DNA from: UBA6522 sp965204155
GTDB taxonomy: Bacteria > Pseudomonadota > Gammaproteobacteria > Steroidobacterales > Rariloculaceae
NCBI GenBank assembly: GCA_965204155.1
Contig: OZ241971.1
Location: forward strand, 3,224,001 to 3,288,000
Direction: 5' to 3'
Length of the DNA: 64,000 nt
The notes beneath the pieces were generated by a model that made no database searches, was not told the DNA's origin, and saw only the letters and a program-made list of their open reading frames with translations. Numbering within the stretch: position 1 is the first letter of the stretch; every line of letters starts with the position of its first letter. Made by a program: the position numbers and the translations under genes. Below are positions 8,788-17,340 of the stretch, piece by piece.

Positions 8788-8844
8788 AAAATGATAATAT
8801 TAAATTCTATGTCATTTTCGTTCTCAAAATACGTTCAATGAACG
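8788..8844. promoter_or_regulatory. Divergent promoter region with LysR-type operator candidates
   Basis: The 158-base gap between the dehydrogenase and lysR genes is AT-rich. It holds an inverted repeat AAAATGA (8788-8794) / TCATTTT (8812-8818) and a perfect 13-base palindrome CGTTCAATGAACG (8832-8844) covering the lysR start codon. LysR-type regulators usually autorepress from sites at or near their own start and activate the divergent gene. The repeats are seen; their function is inferred. Confidence 0.5.
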
Positions 8845-9785
8845 AATTGAGGTGCATTCGGGCCTTTGTCAAGGTGGTCGAGGTTGGCAGTTTCGCCGAG
8901 GCCGGCCGTCAGACGGACACCGCGAAGTCGGTCATTGCAACGCGGATAAACCAGCTTGAGGAACACCTCGAACTTCAGTTGTTGCAACGGTCGACGCGAC
9001 GTTTGCACGTCACCGACGCAGGCACGGAATTCTACGAGCGATGCGTGCACCTGCTGGCAGAGTTCGAGCAGGCGAAAGCGGCCGTGCACTCGACCGAGTG
9101 GGCGTTGAGCGGCACGTTTCGAGTCAGTTGCAATTCGTCCGTGATCGCGGCATTTCTCGCTCAGGACCTCTGTGAATTCCGGTCCCAGCACCCGCAACTG
9201 CAGATCGAGCTGCGCCAGCACGATCGATTCTGCGACCCGGTACAGGAAGGGTATGACGTCAGCATTCAACCGACGTCAACACTGCCCGGCACCCTGCAAA
9301 GGACAGAGGTATTTCCGGCGCGGCGGGTCGTTGTCGCAACACCGGAGTACCTGGAAAAGAACGGCCATCCGACATGCCCCGCCGACTTGAAGGACCACAG
9401 CCTGGCACACAACGATCACGTCGAGCCGGATTGCATTCTGCGATTCGACAACGGCAATGAAATCGAAACCGTGGAAATCAAGCCTGTCGTCAGAACGAAC
9501 ACGATCCACATGCTCCACGCGGAAGTCATGCGGCACAACTGCATCGCGTTAATGCCGGTCTTTTTCATCGAACGGGAACTGACCTCGGGACAATTGGTGC
9601 CGGTTCTTCCAAATCTGACCGTCAGCAGCGCCAGGGTATACGCCTACTACCGGAAGTCGTCGTTCGTACCCATGAAAGTTCGCATATTCATCAACAGCCT
9701 GCGCAACAAGTATGGGAACTTCCCGCCGTGGGAGAAGCGGCTTTTGGAGGTACACCCGGAATACGCCGTTCTTCTGGGCCGGTAG
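8838..9785 (+). CDS. LysR family transcriptional regulator
   Basis: A 315-residue LysR-type regulator: an N-terminal winged helix-turn-helix (residues ~1-60, LRCIRAFVKVVEVGSFAEAG then SVIATRINQLEEHL) followed by a two-lobed effector-binding domain starting near residue 90. Length and layout are normal. It is divergent from the hydroxyacid dehydrogenase operon and lies 265 bases upstream of the first TonB-receptor gene, so it could control either or both. Palindromic sequences surround its start codon, consistent with autoregulation. The effector is unknown. Confidence 0.92.
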   Translation: MNELRCIRAFVKVVEVGSFAEAGRQTDTAKSVIATRINQLEEHLELQLLQRSTRRLHVTDAGTEFYERCVHLLAEFEQAKAAVHSTEWALSGTFRVSCNSSVIAAFLAQDLCEFRSQHPQLQIELRQHDRFCDPVQEGYDVSIQPTSTLPGTLQRTEVFPARRVVVATPEYLEKNGHPTCPADLKDHSLAHNDHVEPDCILRFDNGNEIETVEIKPVVRTNTIHMLHAEVMRHNCIALMPVFFIERELTSGQLVPVLPNLTVSSARVYAYYRKSSFVPMKVRIFINSLRNKYGNFPPWEKRLLEVHPEYAVLLGR

Positions 9786-9900
9786 TGCGGGACACCACCC
9801 TCACGGCGGCCAGTAATCCCGGACCCGACAAGGTCCATTGACCAGATATTGCTGTTCCAGCAGTCTTCGCACGTGTCCGATTCAATTAACCGTGTTTTTC

Positions 9901-10050
9901 GAACGTACTATTCAATAAATTACAGATTATCAATCTAATTTCGGTCAATTACACTTCTACTACCACGATGTGCCTCCACGCGGGGATAAAGCGGGTGGGG
10001 GAAGGTGCAATGCCGCCGGCGATCGGCGCGAATACCTCAGAGGGTCACAA
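9901..10050 (+). promoter_or_regulatory. Upstream regulatory region of TonB receptor 1 (copy A of a duplicated leader)
   Basis: AT-rich segment beginning GAACGTACTATTC (9901), containing a 15-base block at 9917-9931 identical to 23570-23584, a possible -10 box TACACT (9950-9955), then a GC-rich stretch before the GAGGG ribosome-binding site of the receptor. The same elements recur in the same order and spacing at 23554-23704. The putative -35 is weak, suggesting an activator-dependent promoter. Confidence 0.55.
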
Positions 10051-12363
10051 ATGGCAGATCGAAATCCAGTTCGCGCAAGTCTGATTTGCGCAATCGCTTC
10101 AATTGGCGCAGGGTCGGCTCTTGCGCAGGGAGTCCTTGAAGAAGTGGTCGTCACGGCCACCAAGCGTGCGGAGAGCATCCAGAACGTCCCGGTCTCCGTA
10201 AGCACGGTATCGAGGGAGCAAATCGCGAACCAGGGTATCTCCAACATGGAAGACCTTTCGCTCTACGTTCCGAATTTCGAAATCAACAGCGCCTCCATCC
10301 TGCCCAACCTGTATATGCGCGGGCTCGGCCCTGGCGCGACACATTCGATCGAGCAGTCCGTCGGCCGGTTTGTGGATGGCGTCTACATCAGCCGCGCGGC
10401 AATCAACCTGCATGGGTTCATGGACGTGGAGAACGTGGAGTTCCTGCGCGGTCCGCAAGGCACACTGTTCGGGAAAAATACCGTGGCCGGGGCGATGATC
10501 ATCAACACGGCCGATCCTACCGCCAGTTTTGAGAGCGGCTTCTCCGTTTCAACCAGCAGTTACAGCACGACGGGCGGAAAAAGGCAGCTGCAAGGCTTTG
10601 TGTCAGGGCCGCTTGGCGAGAACCTGGCGGGACGCATCGCTGTACGGCTCGGGAGTACCGACGGGTTTTACACGAACAGACTGGAAGGTCCCGGCGGACC
10701 GAATGGATCCGATACCGGCGTAAGGTTAAAGCTGGCATGGGCGCCCGGCGACCGGACGAGCGTGGACCTCAAGGTGGAATTCGACCGGTTCGATTCGGAG
10801 GGACCCGATACTGCGGAGATCGCCGACACCGGCGGTCCGCCCCTGTTCGTTTACCAGATTCCGTCGCCGAACTTCACACCGGAGCTCGACTGGATCGTCG
10901 ATGTCGATTGCACGGACATTGTCGCCGATCGCGATACCGATGGAGACGGCGCTGCCGATACCGAGTTCAATGCGGGTTCATTCTGTCCCAGCCGTGACCA
11001 GGAGTCTTCCAATGTCACGCTGACGATCGAGCACGATTTCCCTGAGGGGACGCTGACCTCGATCAGCGCACTTCAGGACTACGACTACAAGCACAATTTC
11101 GTCGGACTCGATATGGGTCTTGCCAGTGGTTTCCGCGCGCGGAGGAACGAGCAATACGACAACTTCTCCCAGGAGTTGCGCTATACATCGAATGAATCGG
11201 ATGCATTCGATTACATCGTTGGCGGTTACTTTGAGAATACCGAAGTCAACCGGCATCAGAACTCGAGTATCAACCTGGTCACGATTTTCCGCAATCCGGG
11301 ACATCTCTACATGGACCGCTACGAGCCGTGGACGATCGGGACCACGACATTCGCGGCATTCGGGCAGGTCAGATGGCATATTGCCGACGATCTGACGGTG
11401 ATTCTGGGCGGCCGGTACGCCACCGAGGACAAGGACTTCGATTTTGAACGCTACTTCGCGGAGTACGGCACCAACAATCGGCTCAACGTTCCCGGCGGTC
11501 CCGGCGGACCCCCGCTCGCCGTCACCGACAGCCGTTCGGAGAACAAGTTTACGGGTTCCGCAACGCTGCAATGGCAGTCGAGCGACGACGCCATGCTCTA
11601 CGCCGCATTCTCGCAGGGCCACAAGACAGGCGGTTTCAGCGATCGGATAGACAACCCCATGGCGGACTACGAGTACGACGAGGAGAACGTCAACTCCATC
11701 GAACTTGGCGCAAAGACAACGAGTCTCGATGGCGCGCTGGCGTTCAATGTCGCCGTGTTCAGCATGGACGTGGAGGGATTGCAACTCGCGACCCAGATAC
11801 CCGGCACAGTACCCGCTTTTTCCGTTTCCAACGCAGCGGACTCCACCAGCCAGGGCGTGGAGATCGACCTGACGTGGGCTGCCAATGACGTCTGGACACT
11901 GGGTGCAAACGCCGCCGTCACTGACGCGAGCTACGATTCATTTCCGGGTGCCGAGTGTCACGGCGGCACGCCGGTGACGCCGGATCCTGTCACGGGCACG
12001 TGCGACCTGGCCGGACTGCCCCTGATCTTCGCTCCGGACCTGAAGGGCACCGTGTTTGCCGATTTCCTGTTCGAAGATGCAATCGGCGGTTGGGATTTCG
12101 GGGGCCGCTTCGATTACACGCAATCGGACGAGCAATACACCGATATCTCCTACCAGGACAACGTGTTGACCGATGCCTACTCCATCAGCAACGCGGGTCT
12201 TCGACTCGTTTCGCCGAATGAACGGATTACGGTTGCGCTGATCGGGACCAATCTGACCGACGAGGCGTTCTGCGCGTGGTGTATCCCCTCCGGACCCAAC
12301 GTGCTGGCCGCGATGAACCCGCCGCGGGAAATCGGATTGAGATTCTCGGCAGACTTCGACTAG
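10051..12363 (+). CDS. TonB-dependent outer-membrane receptor 1
   Basis: A 770-residue outer-membrane receptor that takes up a ligand using TonB energy. Signal peptide residues 1-26 (ending SALAQ), TonB box EEVVVTATKR right after cleavage, plug domain with the motif RGPQGTLFGKNTVAGA near residue 130, and a beta-barrel ending in FSADFD. The start at 10051 follows AGAGGG with a short spacer and begins the signal peptide. It heads a plus-strand catabolic row (two GSTs, SDR, ALDH, two MBL proteins, MFS), so its ligand is probably the substrate of that pathway. It is closely related to the receptor at 23947, sharing runs throughout plug and barrel. Confidence 0.93.
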   Translation: MADRNPVRASLICAIASIGAGSALAQGVLEEVVVTATKRAESIQNVPVSVSTVSREQIANQGISNMEDLSLYVPNFEINSASILPNLYMRGLGPGATHSIEQSVGRFVDGVYISRAAINLHGFMDVENVEFLRGPQGTLFGKNTVAGAMIINTADPTASFESGFSVSTSSYSTTGGKRQLQGFVSGPLGENLAGRIAVRLGSTDGFYTNRLEGPGGPNGSDTGVRLKLAWAPGDRTSVDLKVEFDRFDSEGPDTAEIADTGGPPLFVYQIPSPNFTPELDWIVDVDCTDIVADRDTDGDGAADTEFNAGSFCPSRDQESSNVTLTIEHDFPEGTLTSISALQDYDYKHNFVGLDMGLASGFRARRNEQYDNFSQELRYTSNESDAFDYIVGGYFENTEVNRHQNSSINLVTIFRNPGHLYMDRYEPWTIGTTTFAAFGQVRWHIADDLTVILGGRYATEDKDFDFERYFAEYGTNNRLNVPGGPGGPPLAVTDSRSENKFTGSATLQWQSSDDAMLYAAFSQGHKTGGFSDRIDNPMADYEYDEENVNSIELGAKTTSLDGALAFNVAVFSMDVEGLQLATQIPGTVPAFSVSNAADSTSQGVEIDLTWAANDVWTLGANAAVTDASYDSFPGAECHGGTPVTPDPVTGTCDLAGLPLIFAPDLKGTVFADFLFEDAIGGWDFGGRFDYTQSDEQYTDISYQDNVLTDAYSISNAGLRLVSPNERITVALIGTNLTDEAFCAWCIPSGPNVLAAMNPPREIGLRFSADFD

Positions 12364-12423
12364 TCCGCTCATCGTATGGTCATCCGTCAAGAAGTGGTCA
12401 TCCTTTAGCAGCCGGGGGCAAAT

Positions 12424-13197
12424 GTGGGTTTTGTAACTCCAACCAACGAATCCGTGCTCGAGTTCGAGGGATTGCACCTCTATCACAGCGGTGTATCGAA
12501 CTGTTCGATGCGTGTTTGCATGACGCTTGAAGAAAAGGGGCTTGAGTGGACAAGTCACCATCTGAACATTTTGCGCAAGGAACACATCACGCCGGAGTAT
12601 TTCGGTATCAATCCGAACGGGTTGGTGCCGACGCTGGTCCACGACGGCAAGGTCGTCATCGAATCGGACGACATCATCGATTACCTCGACGACCGGTTTC
12701 CCGATCCGCCGCTGAAACCGACCGACGAAGGCGACCGGAATGACATGTACTTCTGGCTGCGGCGTGCAACGGCGATCCATTTGAAGGCGGTGAAGCCGTT
12801 CATCTACCACATACGTGTCGGCAAGCGAATGGCTCACTCGGAGGAAGATGACGAGAAGTACAGGTCACTGCAGAAGAATCCCGATCTGCTGGAATTTCAC
12901 CGCAAGAGTACGAACGAGGGCTTCTCCGACGAAGAAATCGGGAGGGCGAAGACGACATTGAATGATTGTTTCTCCGAGATGGATGCCATCCTCATGGAGC
13001 ACAACTGGCTTGCAGGAGACCGGTTTTCGCTGGCGGACATTGCCTGGGTTCCGTTGCAATTCACGCTGCACAGGTTGGCGAACTACGAATTCGGCTCGCT
13101 TGGCAACGTTGACGACTGGTCGCGTCGATTGAGCGCGCGAAACAGTTACCGGGACGGCATCATCAAGTGGTGGCCGCCCGGGTTCGGCTCCGCATAG
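12424..13197 (+). CDS. Glutathione S-transferase family protein (Cys-type, PcpC-like)
   Basis: A 257-residue GST: N-terminal thioredoxin-like domain (residues ~13-90) with LYHSGVSNCSMRV, NPNGLVPTLVHDGKVVIESDDI as the glutathione gamma-glutamyl loop (split here for length), and a helical C-terminal domain with WLAGDRFSLADIAW, the N-capping motif. The active-site sequence S-N-C matches the Ser-x-Cys of tetrachlorohydroquinone dehalogenase PcpC rather than a plain Ser or Tyr GST, suggesting thiol-transfer chemistry on a glutathione adduct. GTG start at 12424 follows GGGGG with 5 bases. It pairs with the adjacent second GST; substrate unknown. Confidence 0.87.
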   Translation: MGFVTPTNESVLEFEGLHLYHSGVSNCSMRVCMTLEEKGLEWTSHHLNILRKEHITPEYFGINPNGLVPTLVHDGKVVIESDDIIDYLDDRFPDPPLKPTDEGDRNDMYFWLRRATAIHLKAVKPFIYHIRVGKRMAHSEEDDEKYRSLQKNPDLLEFHRKSTNEGFSDEEIGRAKTTLNDCFSEMDAILMEHNWLAGDRFSLADIAWVPLQFTLHRLANYEFGSLGNVDDWSRRLSARNSYRDGIIKWWPPGFGSA

Positions 13198-13201
13198 CGC
13201 C

Positions 13202-14014
13202 ATGCTGGAACTCTATCACCACGGCTCCTCGGTTTGTGCCGCAAAGGTCCGCTTCGCGATGGCGGAGAAGGGTGTAGTGCCGGATGAGATGCACTACATC
13301 GACATTCTGAAAGGCGAACAGTTCGACCCGGATTACCTGAAGATCAATCCGAAGGCCGTCGTGCCCGCACTGGTCCACGACGACCACATCATCAACGAGT
13401 CGACGGTCATCTGCGAGTACGTCAACGACGCATTCGACGGACCGCCGCTGATGCCGGAAGACCCCCTGGCGCGCGCCAGGGTGAGGTTGTGGGAAAAGGC
13501 CGTGGACGAACAGTTGCATCCGGCATGCGGCGAACTCACGTTTGTTTGCTGTCATCGGCATATTTTGATGCGCCTGGGCGAAGAAAAGCTCCGTGAGTTC
13601 CTTGGGAGCACGCCGGATCAGTCGGTCACGTCGACCTGGAAGGAGCGCAAGAAGGAGCTGGTTCGTCTGGGATTCGAAGCACCCGGCATCGACAGGACCT
13701 TCCGCCTGTATGACGACTACCTGTCGAAAATGAACGATGCACTCGAACGGAACAAGTGGTTGGCCGGCGCCGATTTTTCCCTGGCCGACGTTGCCCTGAC
13801 GCCTTACGTAAATCGGCTGGACATGCTGAGCATGTCGGGAATGTGGACAGGCGGGCGATTCCCCTTCGTCGAAGCCTGGTTCGGCCGGATCAAGGCAATG
13901 GCGTCATTCGCGCCGGCATTTCTGGATTGGTGCCCGGCCGATCTGACCAACGACCTCAGGACGTTCGGTGCACAAAGTTGGCCCGACGTAAAGCAAATCA
14001 TCGGAATCAAGTGA
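13202..14014 (+). CDS. Glutathione S-transferase family protein (Cys-type, second copy)
   Basis: A 270-residue GST starting 4 bases after the previous one. N-terminal domain with YHHGSSVCAAKVRFAMAEKG, NPKAVVPALVHD and the SNAIL/TRAP-like INESTVICEY loop; C-terminal domain with WLAGADFSLADVAL. It again has the Ser-x-Cys pattern (S-V-C) and the PDYLKINPKAVVPALV stretch resembling PcpC-type dehalogenases. It is clearly divergent from its neighbour, so the two probably act on successive intermediates rather than being simple duplicates. Reductive dehalogenation or ether cleavage with glutathione is possible but unproven. Confidence 0.87.
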   Translation: MLELYHHGSSVCAAKVRFAMAEKGVVPDEMHYIDILKGEQFDPDYLKINPKAVVPALVHDDHIINESTVICEYVNDAFDGPPLMPEDPLARARVRLWEKAVDEQLHPACGELTFVCCHRHILMRLGEEKLREFLGSTPDQSVTSTWKERKKELVRLGFEAPGIDRTFRLYDDYLSKMNDALERNKWLAGADFSLADVALTPYVNRLDMLSMSGMWTGGRFPFVEAWFGRIKAMASFAPAFLDWCPADLTNDLRTFGAQSWPDVKQIIGIK

Positions 14015-14023
14015 GGAAGGCCC

Positions 14024-14779
14024 ATGGGGCGTATGAGCGGAAAAGTAGCAGTTGTGACCGGGGCGGCCCAGGGAATTGGCCGCACCTACGCGGAGGCGTT
14101 GGCAGCCAACGGTGCAAGGGTTGCAGTCACCGATATCGCGGACACGAAGGACGCTGTCTCGGCGATCGAGGCGGCAGGCGGTGAGGCCATCGGCATGACT
14201 ACCGATGTAACGTCGGACGACTCGCTGGAGAAGATGGTCAGGGAGACGGAATCGGCATTCGGGCCGATCGAAGTGCTGGTCAACAACGCAGCCGTTTTTG
14301 CGGCGCTTGCAATGAAACCGTTCATGCAGATTCCCAATGACGAATGGGACCTGGTCATGCGAGTCAACATTCGGGGCCCGTTTCAGGCGACAAAGGCTGT
14401 GGTTCCCAGCATGAAACGGAACGGGCGCGGCAAGATCATCAATATTTCGTCGGGTACGGTACTTCGCGGTGCGCCCATGTTTCTTCACTACGTCTCCTCA
14501 AAAGGCGCGGTCATTGCCCAGACCCGGGCAATCAGTCGGGAACTCGCCGCCGACAACATCCACGCGAATACGATTGTCATTGGATTCACGGAGAGCGAAG
14601 GCGTCAGGGAGCACAGTCAACTCGGCGTTGCACGTGCGCCAACGCTTGCCATGCGAGCCATCCAGCGCGACATGCTGCCGGAAGACATTGTCGGCACCAT
14701 GCTCTTCCTGGCGAGTGAAGACAGTGACTTCATCACGGGCCAGAGCATCAATGTGGACGGTGGCGCACTGAATCAATAG
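14024..14779 (+). CDS. Short-chain dehydrogenase/reductase (SDR)
   Basis: A 251-residue classical SDR. Cofactor motif VTGAAQGIGR (residues 11-20), the acidic D37 in VTDIAD favouring NAD, the NNAA motif (87-90), catalytic Ser near 142-143 and Y156/K160 in HYVSSKGA. The C terminus ends INVDGGALNQ as in most family members. It sits 9 bases after the second GST and before the aldehyde dehydrogenase, so an alcohol-to-carbonyl oxidation preceding aldehyde oxidation is likely. A start at the in-frame ATG at 14033 is equally possible. Confidence 0.92.
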   Translation: MGRMSGKVAVVTGAAQGIGRTYAEALAANGARVAVTDIADTKDAVSAIEAAGGEAIGMTTDVTSDDSLEKMVRETESAFGPIEVLVNNAAVFAALAMKPFMQIPNDEWDLVMRVNIRGPFQATKAVVPSMKRNGRGKIINISSGTVLRGAPMFLHYVSSKGAVIAQTRAISRELAADNIHANTIVIGFTESEGVREHSQLGVARAPTLAMRAIQRDMLPEDIVGTMLFLASEDSDFITGQSINVDGGALNQ

Positions 14780-14800
14780 ACGGGTCCGGAGGTAATGCAA

Positions 14801-16252
14801 ATGAGCAGGTCATCGGCAGCACGGGACTATGGTCCAGTCGATCATTGGATCGACGGCAGGAACATTCCGCCGCGGGGCGGAAAATATTTTGCGACCAGGA
14901 ATCCGCTGGATGATGCCGTGCTGACCGAGGCGGCGGCCGGGTCCGTGGACGACATCAACGAGGCAGTGGAAACTGCGCACCGGGCTTTCGGTTCATTTCG
15001 CTCATCGCTGCCGAAAGATCGCGAGCGCATTCTCTGCAAGGCGGCGGAACTCCTGGAGCGCGATCGGGACGAGTTCATCGACATTCTTGTCGACGAAATC
15101 GGCTCGCCAATAGGGAAGGCGGCATTCGAGGTCGAAAAAGGCTTGTCGTTCCTGCGTGCGGCGGCAGGAATGACGCGTCAGGTAACCGGCAAGACCATCC
15201 CGTCGGATATACCGGGAAAGTTCAGCATGAGCATTCGGTCGCCGATCGGGGTGGTTGCCGCCATCACCCCGTTCAACGTGCCGCTGATCAAGGGCGTCCG
15301 GCTGAGCTGCAATCCGATCGCGCTGGGCAACACCGTCGTGATGCTGCCGTCCGAAGAAGCCCCGATTCTGTCGAACCGGCTGGCACGACTGTACGCGGAG
15401 GCCGGCTTGCCGGAAGGCGTCTTCAATGTCGTATCCGGCAATGGCTACGAAATCGGCGACACGCTCACGACTCACCCCCTTGTCAGGATCGTCACGTTCA
15501 CGGGATCCTGCCGCGTCGGCCAGCATATCCGGGAGTTATGCGGCAAGCACGGCAAGCGGTTGACCCTGGAGTTGGGCGGAAAGAGCCCGCTGGTTGTCAT
15601 GCAGGATGCAAATCTCGAGAAAGCCATTGGCGGGGCCGTGCAGAGTATTTTCCTCTACCAGGGCCAGGTGTGCATGGGGGCGAGCCGGGTCTACGTTCAT
15701 GAAGATGTGTTCGATACATTTGTGGAAAAGTTCGCTGGAGCCGCGAGCGGGCTCGGGATGGGCGACCTTCGCGACCCTGGCACGGTGATCGGGCCAATCA
15801 TCAGCGAACGGCAACGGGATCGCGTTCGGGGCCACATCGAGGACGCCCGCGAGAAGGGCGCGACCGTCGTCACCGGCGGAGACTGGATCGACAATCGCTG
15901 CCGGCCTACCGTGCTGACGGGAGTGACACCCGACATGACCGTCTTTGCCGAGGAGACCTTCGGCCCGGTCGTCTCCGTCTATCCCATTGCCAGGCTGGAA
16001 GATGCGATTGCCGCGTCCAACGACTCGAACTTCGGACTGAGCGCCGCGATCTATACCCAGGATATCTCCGCGGCCATGCAGTACGTGATGAACGTGGAAT
16101 CGGGAATGGTGCATGTCAACGGGTCCTCATTGCACGACGAGCCCCACGTTCCCTTCGGCGGTACGAAGGACAGCGGATTCGGCCGCGAGGGTACGGAAGA
16201 GGACATCGAGGTCATGACGGAGTGGAAATGGGTCACGATCCAGATGGACTAG
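14801..16252 (+). CDS. NAD(P)-dependent aldehyde dehydrogenase
   Basis: A 483-residue aldehyde dehydrogenase. Catalytic residues are N159 (TPFNVP), E257 (LELGGKSP) and C291 (GQVCMGASR), all present. The cofactor-ribose lysine normally found in a VxKPSE motif is replaced by leucine (VVMLPSEEAP), an unusual change that could affect cofactor affinity. I prefer the second ATG at 14801 because GGAGG lies 8 bases before it; the ATG at 14795 is too close. The sequence resembles benzaldehyde/vanillin-type enzymes more than short-chain ones, fitting an aromatic pathway, but that is a soft inference. Confidence 0.9.
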   Translation: MSRSSAARDYGPVDHWIDGRNIPPRGGKYFATRNPLDDAVLTEAAAGSVDDINEAVETAHRAFGSFRSSLPKDRERILCKAAELLERDRDEFIDILVDEIGSPIGKAAFEVEKGLSFLRAAAGMTRQVTGKTIPSDIPGKFSMSIRSPIGVVAAITPFNVPLIKGVRLSCNPIALGNTVVMLPSEEAPILSNRLARLYAEAGLPEGVFNVVSGNGYEIGDTLTTHPLVRIVTFTGSCRVGQHIRELCGKHGKRLTLELGGKSPLVVMQDANLEKAIGGAVQSIFLYQGQVCMGASRVYVHEDVFDTFVEKFAGAASGLGMGDLRDPGTVIGPIISERQRDRVRGHIEDAREKGATVVTGGDWIDNRCRPTVLTGVTPDMTVFAEETFGPVVSVYPIARLEDAIAASNDSNFGLSAAIYTQDISAAMQYVMNVESGMVHVNGSSLHDEPHVPFGGTKDSGFGREGTEEDIEVMTEWKWVTIQMD

Positions 16253-16260
16253 TCGCGGGC

Positions 16261-17259
16261 ATGGGGACCCTCGTGGCTGCACGGCAAGGGTGGAGAGTGC
16301 TCTCACTTCGCACTGTCACCGCGATCGCGCTGATGGCTGCCTCGCTGACATCGTTTGCCGTCGACGCCGAGGCGCAGACAGAGCCGGCGATCAAGGTCAC
16401 GTTACTGGGTACGGGTACGCCGGTGCCGAACCCGAGACAGTTCGGGCAGAGCATTCTGGTTGAGGCGGGCGATACCAAACTGCTGTTCGATTGCGGCCGG
16501 GGCTGCGGCCATCGCCTGTGGAACCTGGGACCGCAATACTTGCGGGAGACGAGGCACCTCTTTCTTACACACATGCATTCCGATCATACGGTCGGAGTTG
16601 CGGACCTGTACATGAACGGGTGGAACCAGGGACGCCAGGAAAACCTTCGAGTCTATGGACCGGCCGCCGCCGAGGCATTCATGCGTCACCTGCGTCTGGC
16701 CTACGAAGAGGACGTCGTTTTTCGTGCCGACAGGCAGGTGCACGCGGTAGAGCGGGACTTCCTGGACTATGTAGCAATGGAAGTGGCCGACGGTGAGCGG
16801 ATTGTGATCGATGATGTGACGGTCACCGCGATTGCCGTCGACCATCACGTCGTTGAGCCGGCGTTTGGATATCGAGTCGATGTCGGAGAGTTCAGCGTCG
16901 TCATTTCCGGCGATACGGCGTACTCGGACAATCTGATTCGCCACAGCATCGAAGCTGATGTGCTAATCCATGAGGTGATGTCTCCGGCTCTGGAGCATTA
17001 TGTTCGTACGACGTTTTCGCAGGAAGTTGCCGACGACATTGTCGCGTTGCACACGCTCGCCCCGGACGTGGGTCGCGTTTTCTCCGAGTCCCGGACTCGT
17101 CTGGGTGTGTTGACCCACCTGGACAACGAGCCATCGCGAATTCCTGAATTGGCGGCCCAGATCGAATCCACCTGGAGTGGAGATTTTGTCGTTGCCGAAG
17201 ATCTGATGGTGATCGAAATCGGCGAGACCATCCGCGTTGTGGAGCCCGGGCACGAGTAA
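16261..17259 (+). CDS. Secreted MBL-fold metallo-hydrolase (RNase Z / arylsulfatase-like)
   Basis: A 332-residue exported metallo-beta-lactamase-fold protein. A signal peptide is visible (residues ~1-38, ending DAEAQ). The fold begins IKVTLLGTGTPVPNP and carries the metal motif THMHSDHTVG, the later metal-ligand segment VVISGDTAYSDN and a final HLDNEP histidine region. This order matches the RNase Z-like branch that includes secreted aryl- and alkyl-sulfatase-like hydrolases, not tRNA processing, given the export signal. The ATG at 16261 lies 8 bases after the ALDH stop; a GTG at 16222 would give an improbable N-terminal extension. Confidence 0.85.
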   Translation: MGTLVAARQGWRVLSLRTVTAIALMAASLTSFAVDAEAQTEPAIKVTLLGTGTPVPNPRQFGQSILVEAGDTKLLFDCGRGCGHRLWNLGPQYLRETRHLFLTHMHSDHTVGVADLYMNGWNQGRQENLRVYGPAAAEAFMRHLRLAYEEDVVFRADRQVHAVERDFLDYVAMEVADGERIVIDDVTVTAIAVDHHVVEPAFGYRVDVGEFSVVISGDTAYSDNLIRHSIEADVLIHEVMSPALEHYVRTTFSQEVADDIVALHTLAPDVGRVFSESRTRLGVLTHLDNEPSRIPELAAQIESTWSGDFVVAEDLMVIEIGETIRVVEPGHE

Positions 17260-17340
17260 TGGGCGGTCTGGGCGATTGCCTGTTTCTCGTCATTTGCGAG
17301 CCATCGAATGAAATCAAACTTCAAATCCAGAGGAACAACG

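Noticed and set aside
9990..10050. Cobalamin riboswitch in the leader of TonB receptor 1
   Set aside because: GGTGCAATGCC resembles part of the B12 box region, but the second receptor leader lacks the other conserved B12 elements and the pattern around it is only a GC hairpin.
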